Source of the DNA: Thermoguttaceae bacterium
GTDB lineage: Bacteria > Planctomycetota > Planctomycetia > Pirellulales > Thermoguttaceae
Assembly: GCA_017407125.1 (NCBI GenBank)
Contig: JAFQXE010000047.1
Location: 1-64,000, forward strand
Length of the DNA stretch: 64,000 bases
Direction of reading: 5' to 3'
Numbering within the stretch: position 1 is the first letter of the stretch; the number at the start of each line of letters is the position of its first letter. Of the stretch, positions 52,191 to 61,456 are shown one piece after another. The translations under genes were made by a program, and so were the position numbers. The notes under the pieces are model-generated. The model did no database searches. It had not been told where the DNA came from and saw only the letters and a program-made list of their open reading frames with translations.

Positions 52191-54590
52191 TTAAAGCAGG
52201 TCTTCCAGGCTTTCCTTCTGCTTGGCTTTCATGTCGGATTCCATCTTTTCCTGCTTTTTGATAATCGAGCGGAGTTCTTCAATCGCTTCGTTGAAGTCTT
52301 CCATCTGGAGCATTTTCGCCAGGACGGCGTCGAGCTGAACGACGACGGTTTCAAACTGTGTCGCGGCGGCGGTCTTTAAGCCGGGCAGGGCAGACCAGTC
52401 GTCCGATTCCATAGCGGCGCGGAATTTAATAAGACGCTTTTCCAGTTCGGTAAACGACTCGTTGGCGATTTTCGTCAGCGGGACGGCGATGCCGTCGTGA
52501 AGGCGCGATTTCCATTCCGGCGTGTCGATATGGTTGTTGACCATCTGATCCACCAGGTCTTCAAACGATTCCGCTTCCGCCAGAAATTCCTGCATGTTCT
52601 TTCGAGCGTTCTGAACGGCGCGGTCTGCGTGAAGAAGTCGGACGGCAACGGGAACAGCGGGCGTGGACGCAGCGCCCGACAAGGTCGATTCCTGATTGGA
52701 GTTGCTAGTTGCTGGTTGCGAATTGTCAGAAGCGTCAGAGCGACCATCGGGAGCGGTTTTGGGCGTTTCGCGCGGTAGCGCGGATTGGCTCCCCGCCACG
52801 GGGTCCTTCTGAATGGAAATGGAGTTGAACAGGTCGCGGGTCGTTTTGACTTCGTCGAAGACCGTCTCGAAGTGCCGTCTGAGGTTAAGCTCGGTCGCTT
52901 CGAGAATGGTTCTCATACGCTGCGGCGTAACGATTTCCAGAGTCGTTGTCGGCGTCTGGGCAACGTTCGGGTTGCGTTCTTCCGGAAGGTCGTAGCCGTC
53001 GCCGGTTTCGATGCAAAGGGAAATCGAGTCGTCCAGAAGAACGTCAGCTTTGATGGGTTCAAACGTCGTGTTGACTTTGACGTCCAGCGGTCGATCCGCC
53101 CAATCGGCGATGGGAATCGCACCGGTCAGCTTTTCTCCGCGGCGGGTTATCGTATAGGCGAATCGGGCGAACGAAACGCCGTAGTCGTCTGTAATGGTTC
53201 CGGAAATGGGAATAATCGCGTCTACAGTGCAGGCGACGCCCATTCCCTTTGCGGCAAGCGCCGGGGAAGGAACGGCGTCAGGAAGAATCGAGAACGCAAA
53301 CGTCGCGTCTTTCCGGCTTTTGAGGTTGTCTTCATCCAGCAAGGAGAACGACGCGCTGAGTTCCGACGTCAGTTCGCCCAGGTCAAGCTGGAACGAGTCC
53401 GGCTGGCTGGCGTCTGAGGATTTGATAAACGTCACAGCCGGATTGGTCTTGGAACCGTCAACGGCGGTAAGCTGAGCTGTTACAGACTGCAGCGGCTTGT
53501 TGGGCGTCAGAACGAGCGTCGCCTTGGTTCCAAACGGAATTTGGGTCGAATCGGAAACGTTGACAACGCGGTCTTTTTTGTTCATGTACTTCGGATACGT
53601 CAGACGCAGCTGCGCCTTGACGATAACCGGGCTTTCGACAACGTCTATGTACAGACCCCGAAGCTGAACGTCCGCCCCGCGGAAGTTGATTGTCAGCGGG
53701 TTGAGAACGCCGCGAAGGGTAAACGTAAATGAGAGGCGAGTTGCGAGTTGCGAGTTGCGAGAAGGTTCTGGCTTCTCGGTCTCATCGACAGCTCCTTGTC
53801 TAACCATAGTCGCGTATCGATGAACGCCGTTGGAATCGCGGTAGTCCAATGTAACGCGTTTGGGAACCAGCGGTCGGTCGGCGTCCGCCCAAACTCGCAG
53901 GTCGAGGTCGTCTCCGCGGGCGATTTTAATTCTCCCGATCGGGTTGTTGGCGTCTTCCGGGAACCCGTCTACCCAAATTCGAGCCTGACGCGGCCACAGG
54001 TCGCTGGAAAGGCAAATCACTCTGGAGAACCAGACGGGCAGATACATGGAATTATAGTAGTGCAGCCCAACAACGGCGGCGACCAGCGCAATCGCCTTAA
54101 ACCAGCCGCGGAACGAACGTTTGTTGTCGAACGCGGCGCGCAGACGTCCGGAACGGAGCAGCTGATCCGCCAGCGCGTTGGCTTTCTCTACGGTTTGAGT
54201 CCACAACTGGGGGTCTTGCCCTTCGGGGTCAGCCGGGTGAACGGCGGTGAGAATCAGTTCCGATTCTTCCGGGAACGTAACAGCGCACAAAGCCGCCATT
54301 GATTCGTCTGAAATAGGACGAAACATCGGGCGGATGATATAAACAACAATGCGATAAATAAACCAGACTGCGGACGCTGCCAGGATGATCCCGCGGATTA
54401 CGGGACTGGGTTCAAACATTTTGTCGAGAATCAGGGTTGCGAAAAACCACAGACCCAGTTCGACAACCAGTTTTGTAAAACCGTAGGTCAGCGCTCGCCG
54501 CCGCGTTATGCCGCGAAGCCGATTCATAAGCCGTTTAACGGCGTCCGTTGACGGCGTTTTTTCGGCAGGATTTGTTGTTTCGGATGACAT
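52191..54590 (-). CDS. Large membrane protein of the BatA/VWA operon (DUF4175-like)
   Basis: 799 residues. Two close N-terminal membrane spans (about 40-85) and a third near 165-180 precede a long periplasmic part with beta-domain segments (LRVWADADRPLVPKRVTLDYR, LYIDVVESPVIVKAQLRLTYPKYM). The C-terminal ~200 residues are helical and Lys/Glu rich. The layout resembles DUF4175-type proteins found downstream of BatA and VWA genes. The function is unknown; a role in envelope stress or complex assembly is inferred from context. Three intergenic-type repeats lie inside its linker-like regions (separate entries), all in frame. No stop or frameshift results. Confidence 0.75.
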   Translation of the reverse strand: MSSETTNPAEKTPSTDAVKRLMNRLRGITRRRALTYGFTKLVVELGLWFFATLILDKMFEPSPVIRGIILAASAVWFIYRIVVYIIRPMFRPISDESMAALCAVTFPEESELILTAVHPADPEGQDPQLWTQTVEKANALADQLLRSGRLRAAFDNKRSFRGWFKAIALVAAVVGLHYYNSMYLPVWFSRVICLSSDLWPRQARIWVDGFPEDANNPIGRIKIARGDDLDLRVWADADRPLVPKRVTLDYRDSNGVHRYATMVRQGAVDETEKPEPSRNSQLATRLSFTFTLRGVLNPLTINFRGADVQLRGLYIDVVESPVIVKAQLRLTYPKYMNKKDRVVNVSDSTQIPFGTKATLVLTPNKPLQSVTAQLTAVDGSKTNPAVTFIKSSDASQPDSFQLDLGELTSELSASFSLLDEDNLKSRKDATFAFSILPDAVPSPALAAKGMGVACTVDAIIPISGTITDDYGVSFARFAYTITRRGEKLTGAIPIADWADRPLDVKVNTTFEPIKADVLLDDSISLCIETGDGYDLPEERNPNVAQTPTTTLEIVTPQRMRTILEATELNLRRHFETVFDEVKTTRDLFNSISIQKDPVAGSQSALPRETPKTAPDGRSDASDNSQPATSNSNQESTLSGAASTPAVPVAVRLLHADRAVQNARKNMQEFLAEAESFEDLVDQMVNNHIDTPEWKSRLHDGIAVPLTKIANESFTELEKRLIKFRAAMESDDWSALPGLKTAAATQFETVVVQLDAVLAKMLQMEDFNEAIEELRSIIKKQEKMESDMKAKQKESLEDLL
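52701..52721 (-). repeat. Three heptamers inside the coding sequence
   Basis: GTTGCTA-GTTGCTG-GTTGCGA, exactly 21 bp, so the frame is kept. It encodes about residues 624-630 (S-Q-P-A-T-S-N). Confidence 0.9.
52739..52803 (-). repeat. Dispersed intergenic module inside the coding sequence
   Basis: CGACCATCGGGAGCGG...CGCGGTAGCGCGGATTGGCTCC closely matches the intergenic copy at 51984-52050 and the inverted copy at 44027-44082. It encodes the linker ALPRETPKTAPDGRSD, about residues 596-617. Confidence 0.88.
53736..53760 (-). repeat. GCGAGTT heptamers inside the coding sequence
   Basis: Three full GCGAGTT units plus four bases. It encodes about residues 277-285 (R-N-S-Q-L-A-T-R-L), at a loop before LSFTFTLRG. 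Confidence 0.9.
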
Positions 54591-54675
54591 ATAAAATAAG
54601 TGGTAAGTTTTAAGTGGTTAGTGGTAAGGACGAAATTATATCTATTCCCTACTCCCTATTCCCTGTTCCCTCAAG
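54591..54675. repeat. AGTGGTA and CTCCCTA heptamers between operon genes
   Basis: AAGTGGTAAGTTTTAAGTGGTTAGTGGTAAGG, then TATTCCCTACTCCCTATTCCCTGTTCCCTC. Two different families side by side fill the whole 85-bp gap. Confidence 0.88.
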
Positions 54676-57156
54676 TTACGCTAAACGCATGAGTCGTCGA
54701 ATGAGCCATTCCAAACACAGCGCGCCGACGGCGATGCCGATGAGCCATTTCATTAAAAGCTCTTCCCATTTGGAGTCGATGGACTGAACGGCGATAACCG
54801 TAGCGGAGTTGTCGGGGAAGTATTTATCCAGCTGATCCGGATTGAGTTTGAGGGAATGGAATTCGTCGATTTGGTTGAAGTACGTTCCGCCGGTAAGCGA
54901 CGCCCAGGATTTGAGCAGGACTTCGTTTCTCTGTGGGTTGCGCCGTTCCAGGTCGGACAGTTCCACCCGAGCGCGGCATTCCAGAGGCGTGTCGCTGCCG
55001 GGAACAGCCAGCGTAAAGACGACTGCGCCCTCCGCGTCCGCCAAGGCTTGACCGATATACGCGCCAGCGTGGGCGGCGTCCGGCTTGAGCGCGACGGCGG
55101 ATTTGCGCCCGTCTGCGGTTGTCATTTCAGCAATGAGTTCCTGAACCGTCAGCGGGGCGCCGGCAGAGTCTGTCAGTTGAGCGTGGACTTCGATGACGTC
55201 TCCGAGATAGTATCTATCCTGACGCGGCAGGAACGATCCTCTGTCGCTTTGACGCATTAACGACCCCTGCGCGACGCGGCGAACGAGCTGCGTCAAAAGG
55301 CGTTCGTAGAGCGTTTCGTCAACAGAACGCAGGCGCCACAGTTCGCCGGAACCGATGTAAATGGATCGGCCAGAGCCGTAAAACTGCTCGACAATCAGCG
55401 GCGGCAGTTCGCCTCTGACTTCGGTGGACGGGTCTGAAAAACGAGCGTAAACGGTTGCGGAATCCTTCGCCCGATCTACGGGGAAGAAGCTGTAAAAGCC
55501 CTCGAATTCGTTCCAGCGGGTTTCGCTTTCGGACGAGTCGTCGTCCAGACGGAGGAAGTCGGCTTCCGTTCCCTCTCGAGTAAACTGGAGCGGGAAGGGA
55601 GACGACGCCGTCTGGCGGGTTGCGCCGGAAGTGGAAAACTGTCGCGGGAACTCGACCGGGAACATCTTCAAAATGGGCTTGCAGACGTCGTTTTCTCGCC
55701 AGGAGTGAATCGGCTCGCCGAGGTAAACCGGTCCGGCGATGAATATCATGCCGCCTGCGCGATCGCCAATCCATTTTTCCAGCGACTGAACCTGTTCCGC
55801 CGTCAAGTCGTTGAAATTGGGGTCGATGGCAATAATCGCGTCGTAGGCGAAAAGCTCCTGCGGCGTGGCGGGGAACTCGGAAAGGATTTTGCGTCCTTCC
55901 TGAGAGATGTTTCCAACGGCGGTTTGCAAGAGCGTGTCCATCTCCATGGACTTGTCACGCGCCAACAGGGTGCGGAGGAACTGGTATTCTCTCGACGGTC
56001 CGCCGGCAAAGAGCAGAACCTGTAATTTCCGGTCTGCGGACTCGACGACGACGGAGTCGGAATTGTCGGTCTTGTCGGACTCGTTCGCCAGCGCGCGGAC
56101 TTTTACTGTGTATTTCTTTTTCCCGACCGGCTGCGGGGGAACTTCAAAGGCGACTTTCTGCAGTTCGTTGTCCGTTCCCAAAACGACGCTTTGGGTTGAC
56201 GAGAGCGTCTCTTCCGTTTTGCCTTCCGGGGTTTCCATCAGGTCGATTACGACGGTTTTCCCTTCGTAGGACTGGTTTTGAATGAACGCTGTTACAGAGA
56301 ACGGGTCGTTGGGCTGAACGCGCTGGGGCGCCTGAACGTTGTACACGCGGACGTTAGCGGGAATTTCCGCTGAGCCAACGCCAACGGTGTGAACCATCAA
56401 ATGACGTTCCGCCGCCGCGACAGCGTCCGCTTCGGGAGCAGCCCCGACGTTTTGAGCGCCGTCTGAAAGAACCGCGACCGCCGACAAGGGCGTGTTGCGC
56501 TGCGTATTGAGCCAGGCGGAAACCGCGTCTGATAGAGCCGTCTGCTGACCGCGGGGGTCGACAGCGCCGAGGTCTGTTACAACTTTAGCGGACGTGGTTT
56601 TCTCGTCTTTTTTCTTTTCATCGTCTGTCTTGCCGTCCTGTTCCGGCTTGTCGACTTTCTTTGTCAGGAACGCCAGCTCTTTGACGCCGGAATCGAAGGT
56701 TAAAATCTGGACGTCCCGCTTTTCGCGCAGAGCGTCGATAAACGGCTCGTCAGTCAGAACCGACTTGACGGCGTCCCAACGGCGGATTTTTTCCGTTCCG
56801 CTTTTTTCCGCCGGCTGATCGGCAATCGCCATACTCAACGAGGAATCGACGAAAATCACCGCCCGGCTGGGAATGGTGGACTCTTTTTCGTGACGCCATT
56901 GCGGCTGCAGGTACATGACAAGCAAAGCCAAAACGGCAATGCAGCGCAGCGTTCTGAGCAGCCAGCGCAGCGGGCGGGCGGTTTCGACGGCGTCCTTTTT
57001 ATAAATCCGGTAGACGTACAGGAACATCACGCCGACAACCAGCAGCGGCAGAATCCAGTCTGTATTTTGATGGATTCGCCCCCACTGAAACATGTCGCGT
57101 TCGACGTCGGCTTGCGCCAGCAGGAATACAGAAAGGGAATGAGCGAAATCGAACAT
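54676..57156 (-). CDS. VWA-domain membrane protein
   Basis: ATG at 57156 overlaps the upstream BatA stop (TAATG); longer starts fall inside that gene. 826 residues. Two N-terminal spans (WILPLLVVGVMFLYVY and LRTLRCIAVLALLVMYL), then a VWA domain with MIDAS motif D-S-S-L-S (AVIFVDSSLSMA), beta-rich middle, a glutamine-amidotransferase-like segment (LQVLLFAGGPSREYQFLRTLL), and a C-terminal span (LIGIAVGALCLEWLIRRL). The order is standard for the planctomycete BatA-VWA operon, whose function is not known; metal-dependent protein binding at the membrane is likely. Confidence 0.85.
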   Translation of the reverse strand: MFDFAHSLSVFLLAQADVERDMFQWGRIHQNTDWILPLLVVGVMFLYVYRIYKKDAVETARPLRWLLRTLRCIAVLALLVMYLQPQWRHEKESTIPSRAVIFVDSSLSMAIADQPAEKSGTEKIRRWDAVKSVLTDEPFIDALREKRDVQILTFDSGVKELAFLTKKVDKPEQDGKTDDEKKKDEKTTSAKVVTDLGAVDPRGQQTALSDAVSAWLNTQRNTPLSAVAVLSDGAQNVGAAPEADAVAAAERHLMVHTVGVGSAEIPANVRVYNVQAPQRVQPNDPFSVTAFIQNQSYEGKTVVIDLMETPEGKTEETLSSTQSVVLGTDNELQKVAFEVPPQPVGKKKYTVKVRALANESDKTDNSDSVVVESADRKLQVLLFAGGPSREYQFLRTLLARDKSMEMDTLLQTAVGNISQEGRKILSEFPATPQELFAYDAIIAIDPNFNDLTAEQVQSLEKWIGDRAGGMIFIAGPVYLGEPIHSWRENDVCKPILKMFPVEFPRQFSTSGATRQTASSPFPLQFTREGTEADFLRLDDDSSESETRWNEFEGFYSFFPVDRAKDSATVYARFSDPSTEVRGELPPLIVEQFYGSGRSIYIGSGELWRLRSVDETLYERLLTQLVRRVAQGSLMRQSDRGSFLPRQDRYYLGDVIEVHAQLTDSAGAPLTVQELIAEMTTADGRKSAVALKPDAAHAGAYIGQALADAEGAVVFTLAVPGSDTPLECRARVELSDLERRNPQRNEVLLKSWASLTGGTYFNQIDEFHSLKLNPDQLDKYFPDNSATVIAVQSIDSKWEELLMKWLIGIAVGALCLEWLIRRLMRLA

Positions 57157-59456
57157 TAGCGCGCGCCTCCTTTCTGAACTGCGTTTGGAACGTGGACAAG
57201 GTGGCTTGACGCCCAGTAAGCAATTAGCATTTCCAAAATCATCAATAATATCAAAGCGTACAAGCAGTACGGCTGAAGGTTGAATCCCTGCGGTCCCGCC
57301 AAGAGCGCGGATACAGTAGCGCTGTCGGCGATTTCCAACGGAATTTCCGGCCACGAGCGTTTGAACTCGTTCAGGTCGAGCTTTTTCAAGTTCCCTTCTT
57401 CAACCGCTACGTTGACGGCAACGTCTTTGACGTCCGAGACGTTTGCCGAGTCGCCTTCAACGCCGGGCTTGGGCTGGAATTTGAATCGGTATACGCCGGA
57501 ACGGGGAACGTCTGGCAAAACCGCCTTGGTAACGTCTTTATCCATTTGAGCGGTCAGATCGATCTGCCGCGCTTGCAGGTCAAGCTGGGCTTCGTTTTCC
57601 GGCGGGGGAACGGTGCACTGAAACTGGTCGGTAAACGCCTTGGAATTGAACTCGAATTCAATCGGACGCCCGACGAGATGGTTGTCCTCTTTGACGCCCC
57701 GGTTAATCAGTTCCGCCTGCAGCTGATGAAGGACGACAATATAGCTCGGATTGCCCTTACCCCAGTTGTTCCACGTTGGGGCGGCGGACGTGAAGAAGAC
57801 GACAATCGCGCCGTCTCCAATAGGCGTTTCGACCATCAGCGGAGCGCCGTTGCGAAGCTGCGCCAGCGTGTGCTTTTCAACCGCTTCCGGCGATTCCAAC
57901 GCGTAGTACGTATTGACGTTGACCGCAGCAAGGAACGCGTTCTTTTCCCCTTCAAAAATGCGGAAAATGGGGTTGTCGAACACGTTTAAATCGGAACGCT
58001 TGCGGAGGAAGTCCGGCGGAAGGGGTTGCGGTTTGGACAGCTTCAGCTCCTTGAGTTCTTCGACTTTCTCGACCCAGGAGTTCCAGGACGAGGCGTCGGT
58101 CTTGTCGCCCAAAAAGACGACCGCGGTTCCGCCTTTGCGAAGCCATTGAAGCAGGTTTTCGCCCGCCAGATTCGAGAATCCGCGAACGTTGAGCAGGTAG
58201 ACGGTTTTGAACTCGTCCAGATTGGCGGCGTTGAGGAACCGGTCGTTTTCCACGCGGCACGCCAAGCCGGTATCGACCGGCGCGCCCGGCGCCAGAGCCG
58301 TCTGAACGAATCGGACGTCCGGCTGATGAGACGGGTCGGGTTCGTCCGACGTGCGGGGCTGATATCCGATTAACAGCGTCGAAACGCGGGCGGGGACGTC
58401 CAGGACGCAAAAACGCTCGTTGTCCGCGTCCAAACCGTCTGCCGACAGCGTCGCTTTAATAGTGTGACATCCCCCCTGCGGGTACGAAACGGTAAAGTTC
58501 GCGCGTCCGGTTTCGCCCGGCTCAATACTGTGAATCAACGCGGCGGGAAGCGGCTTGCCGTCTGTTTCCAAACGAATCGAGACGTTTTTCGCCGCAGTCG
58601 AGGAATGGTTAATCGCCTCGACGGTCATGGGAATCGGGACGCCGGCGGCTATCGTGCCGGAACCCGGTTTGAGAGCGGAAATCCCGATGTTGATTCTGTC
58701 CAGCCCGGCGGCGGAGCGCCTTGACTCGTCGCCCGACTGACCGGAAACGTCGATGAAGGAAACCGTCGCCTTTAAGCTCGTCAGGCGTTCGACTTCCTGA
58801 CGGAGCTTTTCAGACAGCTTTCCGTTGTCTGAAAGCCAGTTGACCTGTCGGAAATCGGAAATGAGAAAGATTCGATGGGCAGACTGTTTGTTGGATTCCA
58901 CCCAGTCTGCCGCGGTGTGCAGGACGTTCTCCGGAGAGTCGTCCCGCTGCGTTGGATACGTGTTTTCCAGCGTCTGTTCCAGCAGTTCCGACAGCTTGGA
59001 ATCGACCGGCGCGGACAGAATCGGGGCGTCTGGCTTGGAAAACGCGATTATCGTAACCGTCTGACCGGGGGAGATGTTTTGATCTGCAAAGAACTGTAAC
59101 AGCGCGGACTTCGCCTGACCGAAACAGGTGGTTTCCCCAGACCGCGCCCGCATGGAGTAGCTGTCGTCAAGCAGGAAAATCAGATTCGTCTTTTGCCCGC
59201 CCAGGATTCTGCCCCACTGGTCGGATACCAGCGGAACCGCCGCCGCCAAAACAATCAGAGCGACAATTCCAATTCTGCACAGCAACAGCAGCGCTTCCCG
59301 CATACGAATCCACTTGGAGTGCTTTCGGAAGCTGGCAAGCAGAAACTCCATAGCCGCCCACTCGACGCGCCGATGCCGAAACAGATTGATTAAGTGTATC
59401 AAAATCGGCAAGGCGATTAACGCCAAGGCTGTCAACAGGGCAGGGTATAGGAACAT
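57156..59456 (-). CDS. BatA-domain, VWA membrane protein
   Basis: 766 residues. The N-terminus is a BatA domain: LTALALIALPILIHLINLFRHRRVEWAAMEFLL, then a second span. A VWA domain follows with MIDAS D-D-S-Y-S (NLIFLLDDSYSMRARSGET). The middle carries CARDB-like beta segments (VSIRLETDGKPLP, GRANFTVSYPQGG). A C-terminal span ends near VPNAVQKG. It is the first gene of the BatA-VWA-DUF4175-like minus-strand operon; translation is coupled to the next gene through TAATG. A MoxR ATPase and DUF58 protein usually accompany such operons but are not in the window. Confidence 0.87.
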   Translation of the reverse strand: MFLYPALLTALALIALPILIHLINLFRHRRVEWAAMEFLLASFRKHSKWIRMREALLLLCRIGIVALIVLAAAVPLVSDQWGRILGGQKTNLIFLLDDSYSMRARSGETTCFGQAKSALLQFFADQNISPGQTVTIIAFSKPDAPILSAPVDSKLSELLEQTLENTYPTQRDDSPENVLHTAADWVESNKQSAHRIFLISDFRQVNWLSDNGKLSEKLRQEVERLTSLKATVSFIDVSGQSGDESRRSAAGLDRINIGISALKPGSGTIAAGVPIPMTVEAINHSSTAAKNVSIRLETDGKPLPAALIHSIEPGETGRANFTVSYPQGGCHTIKATLSADGLDADNERFCVLDVPARVSTLLIGYQPRTSDEPDPSHQPDVRFVQTALAPGAPVDTGLACRVENDRFLNAANLDEFKTVYLLNVRGFSNLAGENLLQWLRKGGTAVVFLGDKTDASSWNSWVEKVEELKELKLSKPQPLPPDFLRKRSDLNVFDNPIFRIFEGEKNAFLAAVNVNTYYALESPEAVEKHTLAQLRNGAPLMVETPIGDGAIVVFFTSAAPTWNNWGKGNPSYIVVLHQLQAELINRGVKEDNHLVGRPIEFEFNSKAFTDQFQCTVPPPENEAQLDLQARQIDLTAQMDKDVTKAVLPDVPRSGVYRFKFQPKPGVEGDSANVSDVKDVAVNVAVEEGNLKKLDLNEFKRSWPEIPLEIADSATVSALLAGPQGFNLQPYCLYALILLMILEMLIAYWASSHLVHVPNAVQKGGAR

Positions 59457-59458
59457 TT

Positions 59459-59612
59459 TAAATTATCAATTATCAATTAGCAATTATCAATTATTGAGGA
59501 GCTTGCGCTTCCTCTCAAACCAAGATAGGGAATTTTCAATTAGTAATTTTCAATTAGCAATTATTGTGGCGCTTGCGTCAATTGCTAATTGCTCATTGCT
59601 AATTGCTAATTT
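59459..59612. repeat. CAATTAG-family heptamers, both orientations
   Basis: ATCAATTATCAATTAGCAATTATCAATTA, TTTCAATTAGTAATTTTCAATTAGCAATTATT, then ATTGCTAATTGCTCATTGCTAATTGCTAATTTT. The last array runs into the 3' end of the DUF6807-like gene and supplies its stop. Confidence 0.88.
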
Positions 59613-60435
59613 TCCCTAACTCCAGCAGGTATTCCAAGTCGAACGATTCGCCTGCGTTGCAGGTAATTTTTCCTTCGTGGACGGGGCTGGGAATGATGTA
59701 GTAATGACCGTTGTTCTGCATGTAGAACCGGGACGGCTCCGTTCCCTTGAGGATGGTAAAGCGAACGCCCATGCCGGTCTTTTCGTCGCGGAAATCGCAC
59801 CACGTCGCGGGTTTGGATCGGATGGAGTCCATCGTATTGCCGCCGTTGTCGGACGTCGGCTTGAACTCGCTGACCGTCTGGTTCATTCTCAACGACAAGC
59901 CCGCGTACCCGCCGCCGGTTTTGTGAGGCGGAGTGCGTTCGAACGTCAGGTCTTTTTCGCCGGCAGTGAAATGGTGTTTGGACGTAATCGTATAGTTCCC
60001 GTTTTCGTCCGGGGCGGAAAAGACCACGGTTCGTTCTTCTGATAAAACGGTAACGTCTGGATTGCGCTTGTCAAAGTAACGAAGTTTGATTGTTACCGTT
60101 GCGGACAAGCCGTCGATTGCAGCGTCCCACGATTCAACTTCAGTCTTGCCGTTGGACGGCTCCCAGTAATTGACGCCGTTGATATACTTCCAGCTAAACC
60201 ACAGCCCGGTGTGCCACGGGTGATCTTTGGGACGAAGGTCTGTAATAACGTGGCCGTCCGGCAAGGTAACGGGATGAATGTACGGTTTGCCTTCCGGCGT
60301 TTTAATAACCTGTTCCCAAACGACGACGTCGCCCTTGATGAGTTTGGCGCCGTTGTCCGTTTTAACGCATTGATAATCCGCCGCGCAGGCAACGGAGCTG
60401 AATGCTATCAGGAAGGAAAGGAGTAGTTTTTTCAT
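59599..60435 (-). CDS. Secreted DUF6807 (PmoA-like) protein
   Basis: 278 residues with a signal peptide ending SSVACA. The PKDHPWHTGLWFSWKYINGVNYWEP core, RYFDKRNPDVTVLSEERTV strands, GYAGLSLRMN and WCDFRDEKTGMGVRF are typical of the DUF6807 family, formerly labelled PmoA, found in planctomycetes next to sugar and dehydrogenase genes. The reaction is unknown; its fold resembles galactose-mutarotase-type beta domains. The C-terminal I-S-N and TAG stop are encoded by a CAATTAG heptamer array. Confidence 0.78.
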   Translation of the reverse strand: MKKLLLSFLIAFSSVACAADYQCVKTDNGAKLIKGDVVVWEQVIKTPEGKPYIHPVTLPDGHVITDLRPKDHPWHTGLWFSWKYINGVNYWEPSNGKTEVESWDAAIDGLSATVTIKLRYFDKRNPDVTVLSEERTVVFSAPDENGNYTITSKHHFTAGEKDLTFERTPPHKTGGGYAGLSLRMNQTVSEFKPTSDNGGNTMDSIRSKPATWCDFRDEKTGMGVRFTILKGTEPSRFYMQNNGHYYIIPSPVHEGKITCNAGESFDLEYLLELGKISN

Positions 60436-60449
60436 AGTGTTATTAGGGA

Positions 60450-60575
60450 GTTTTATAGCTTTTAGCTATTAGCTCCTAGCCATTAGCTTGGTTACTGGTA
60501 GTTTTTAGCGTTAACATTTAAAGCTGGAAGCTAAAAACACAAAGCTAACAGCTAGCGGCTAGTAGCTAGCAGCTT
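60450..60575. repeat. AGCTAGA-family heptamers, inverted arms
   Basis: ATAGCTTTTAGCTATTAGCTCCTAGCC, a 35-bp spacer, then AGCTAACAGCTAGCGGCTAGTAGCTAGCAGCT. Confidence 0.88.
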
Positions 60576-60579
60576 TCAA

Positions 60580-61320
60580 TTAGTAGTACGGACTGTTCAT
60601 CGCCATCCAGCTGGAATAGGCGAACATTCCGAAAAACGCCGCCATGAACCAGTCGTTTAGCCATATCAGGGCGACGCCCGCCAAAAAAAGCGAGGTAACA
60701 AACGAAATCTGAAACGACAACGCGATGCCGGTTCTGGGGTTGAACGCTGTGCAAATCTCGCGAGTAATCTGTCCACCGTCGAGCGGGTAAACCGGCATGA
60801 GGTTGAGGATCCCCCAAAACAGGCAAATGTACATCTCCAAATGGAGAAATACAATTACTGGCGAGGACAGAAACCGGAACAAGGAGCCCCGCTGCTGGTC
60901 GTCAATGTCGCCAAACAGGAAACCTATCGGGTTGACGCCAATAAGCGCCAGTACGACGGCAATTACTCCCAAAAGAGCAAAGCCCGCCAGCGGTCCGGCG
61001 GCGTCTATAACGACGTGTTCCCAGTTGGACAGGTAACGATGGTTGATTTGGTAATTGGAATTGTACGATGTCAGCCCGCCCATGGCGTGAAATGTGATTT
61101 CCGGCTGAAATCCGTAATGCCGCATTGCAAAGGCGTGCCCGAGTTCATGAACCAGAATCCCGAGGAATACCGCAGCAACCCAAAGAATCATCGTCCTTGG
61201 GTTGAGATTGGCGCCCAGCAAGGCGGCGACAACCCAAAACCACGGCGTTACACGGATCGGAAATCCGAGCAACCGAAATTTCAAGTCGTACGGCGTGGGT
61301 TGAGGGGAAAACAGATTCAT
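60580..61320 (-). CDS. Site-2-protease-like M50 membrane metalloprotease
   Basis: 246 residues, about six membrane spans. The zinc motif HELGH lies at 58-62 inside a hydrophobic helix (VFLGILVHELGHAF), and the second motif NLMPVYPLDGGQI supplies the Asp ligand. The short form without PDZ or CBS domains belongs to the group III site-2 proteases. Members cut membrane-bound anti-sigma factors or regulators within the bilayer. No partner substrate is adjacent. Confidence 0.9.
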   Translation of the reverse strand: MNLFSPQPTPYDLKFRLLGFPIRVTPWFWVVAALLGANLNPRTMILWVAAVFLGILVHELGHAFAMRHYGFQPEITFHAMGGLTSYNSNYQINHRYLSNWEHVVIDAAGPLAGFALLGVIAVVLALIGVNPIGFLFGDIDDQQRGSLFRFLSSPVIVFLHLEMYICLFWGILNLMPVYPLDGGQITREICTAFNPRTGIALSFQISFVTSLFLAGVALIWLNDWFMAAFFGMFAYSSWMAMNSPYY

Positions 61321-61355
61321 GTATTAGGGGGAATTTTGTGAAATCTATGTGGCTG

Positions 61356-61442
61356 CGAGTTAGGAGTTAGGGGTGAGAAGTTAGGAGTTGACGCAAAGCG
61401 CCTCAATAACTCCTCACTCCTCACTCCTCATTCCTAACTAAC
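61356..61442. repeat. TTAGGAG heptamers as an inverted pair
   Basis: GCGAGTTAGGAGTTAGGGGTGAGAAGTTAGGAG, a 25-bp spacer, then AACTCCTCACTCCTCACTCCTCATTCCTAAC; the arms can form a long imperfect hairpin between two minus-strand genes. Confidence 0.88.
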
Positions 61443-61456
61443 AAACGCTCTCTAGT

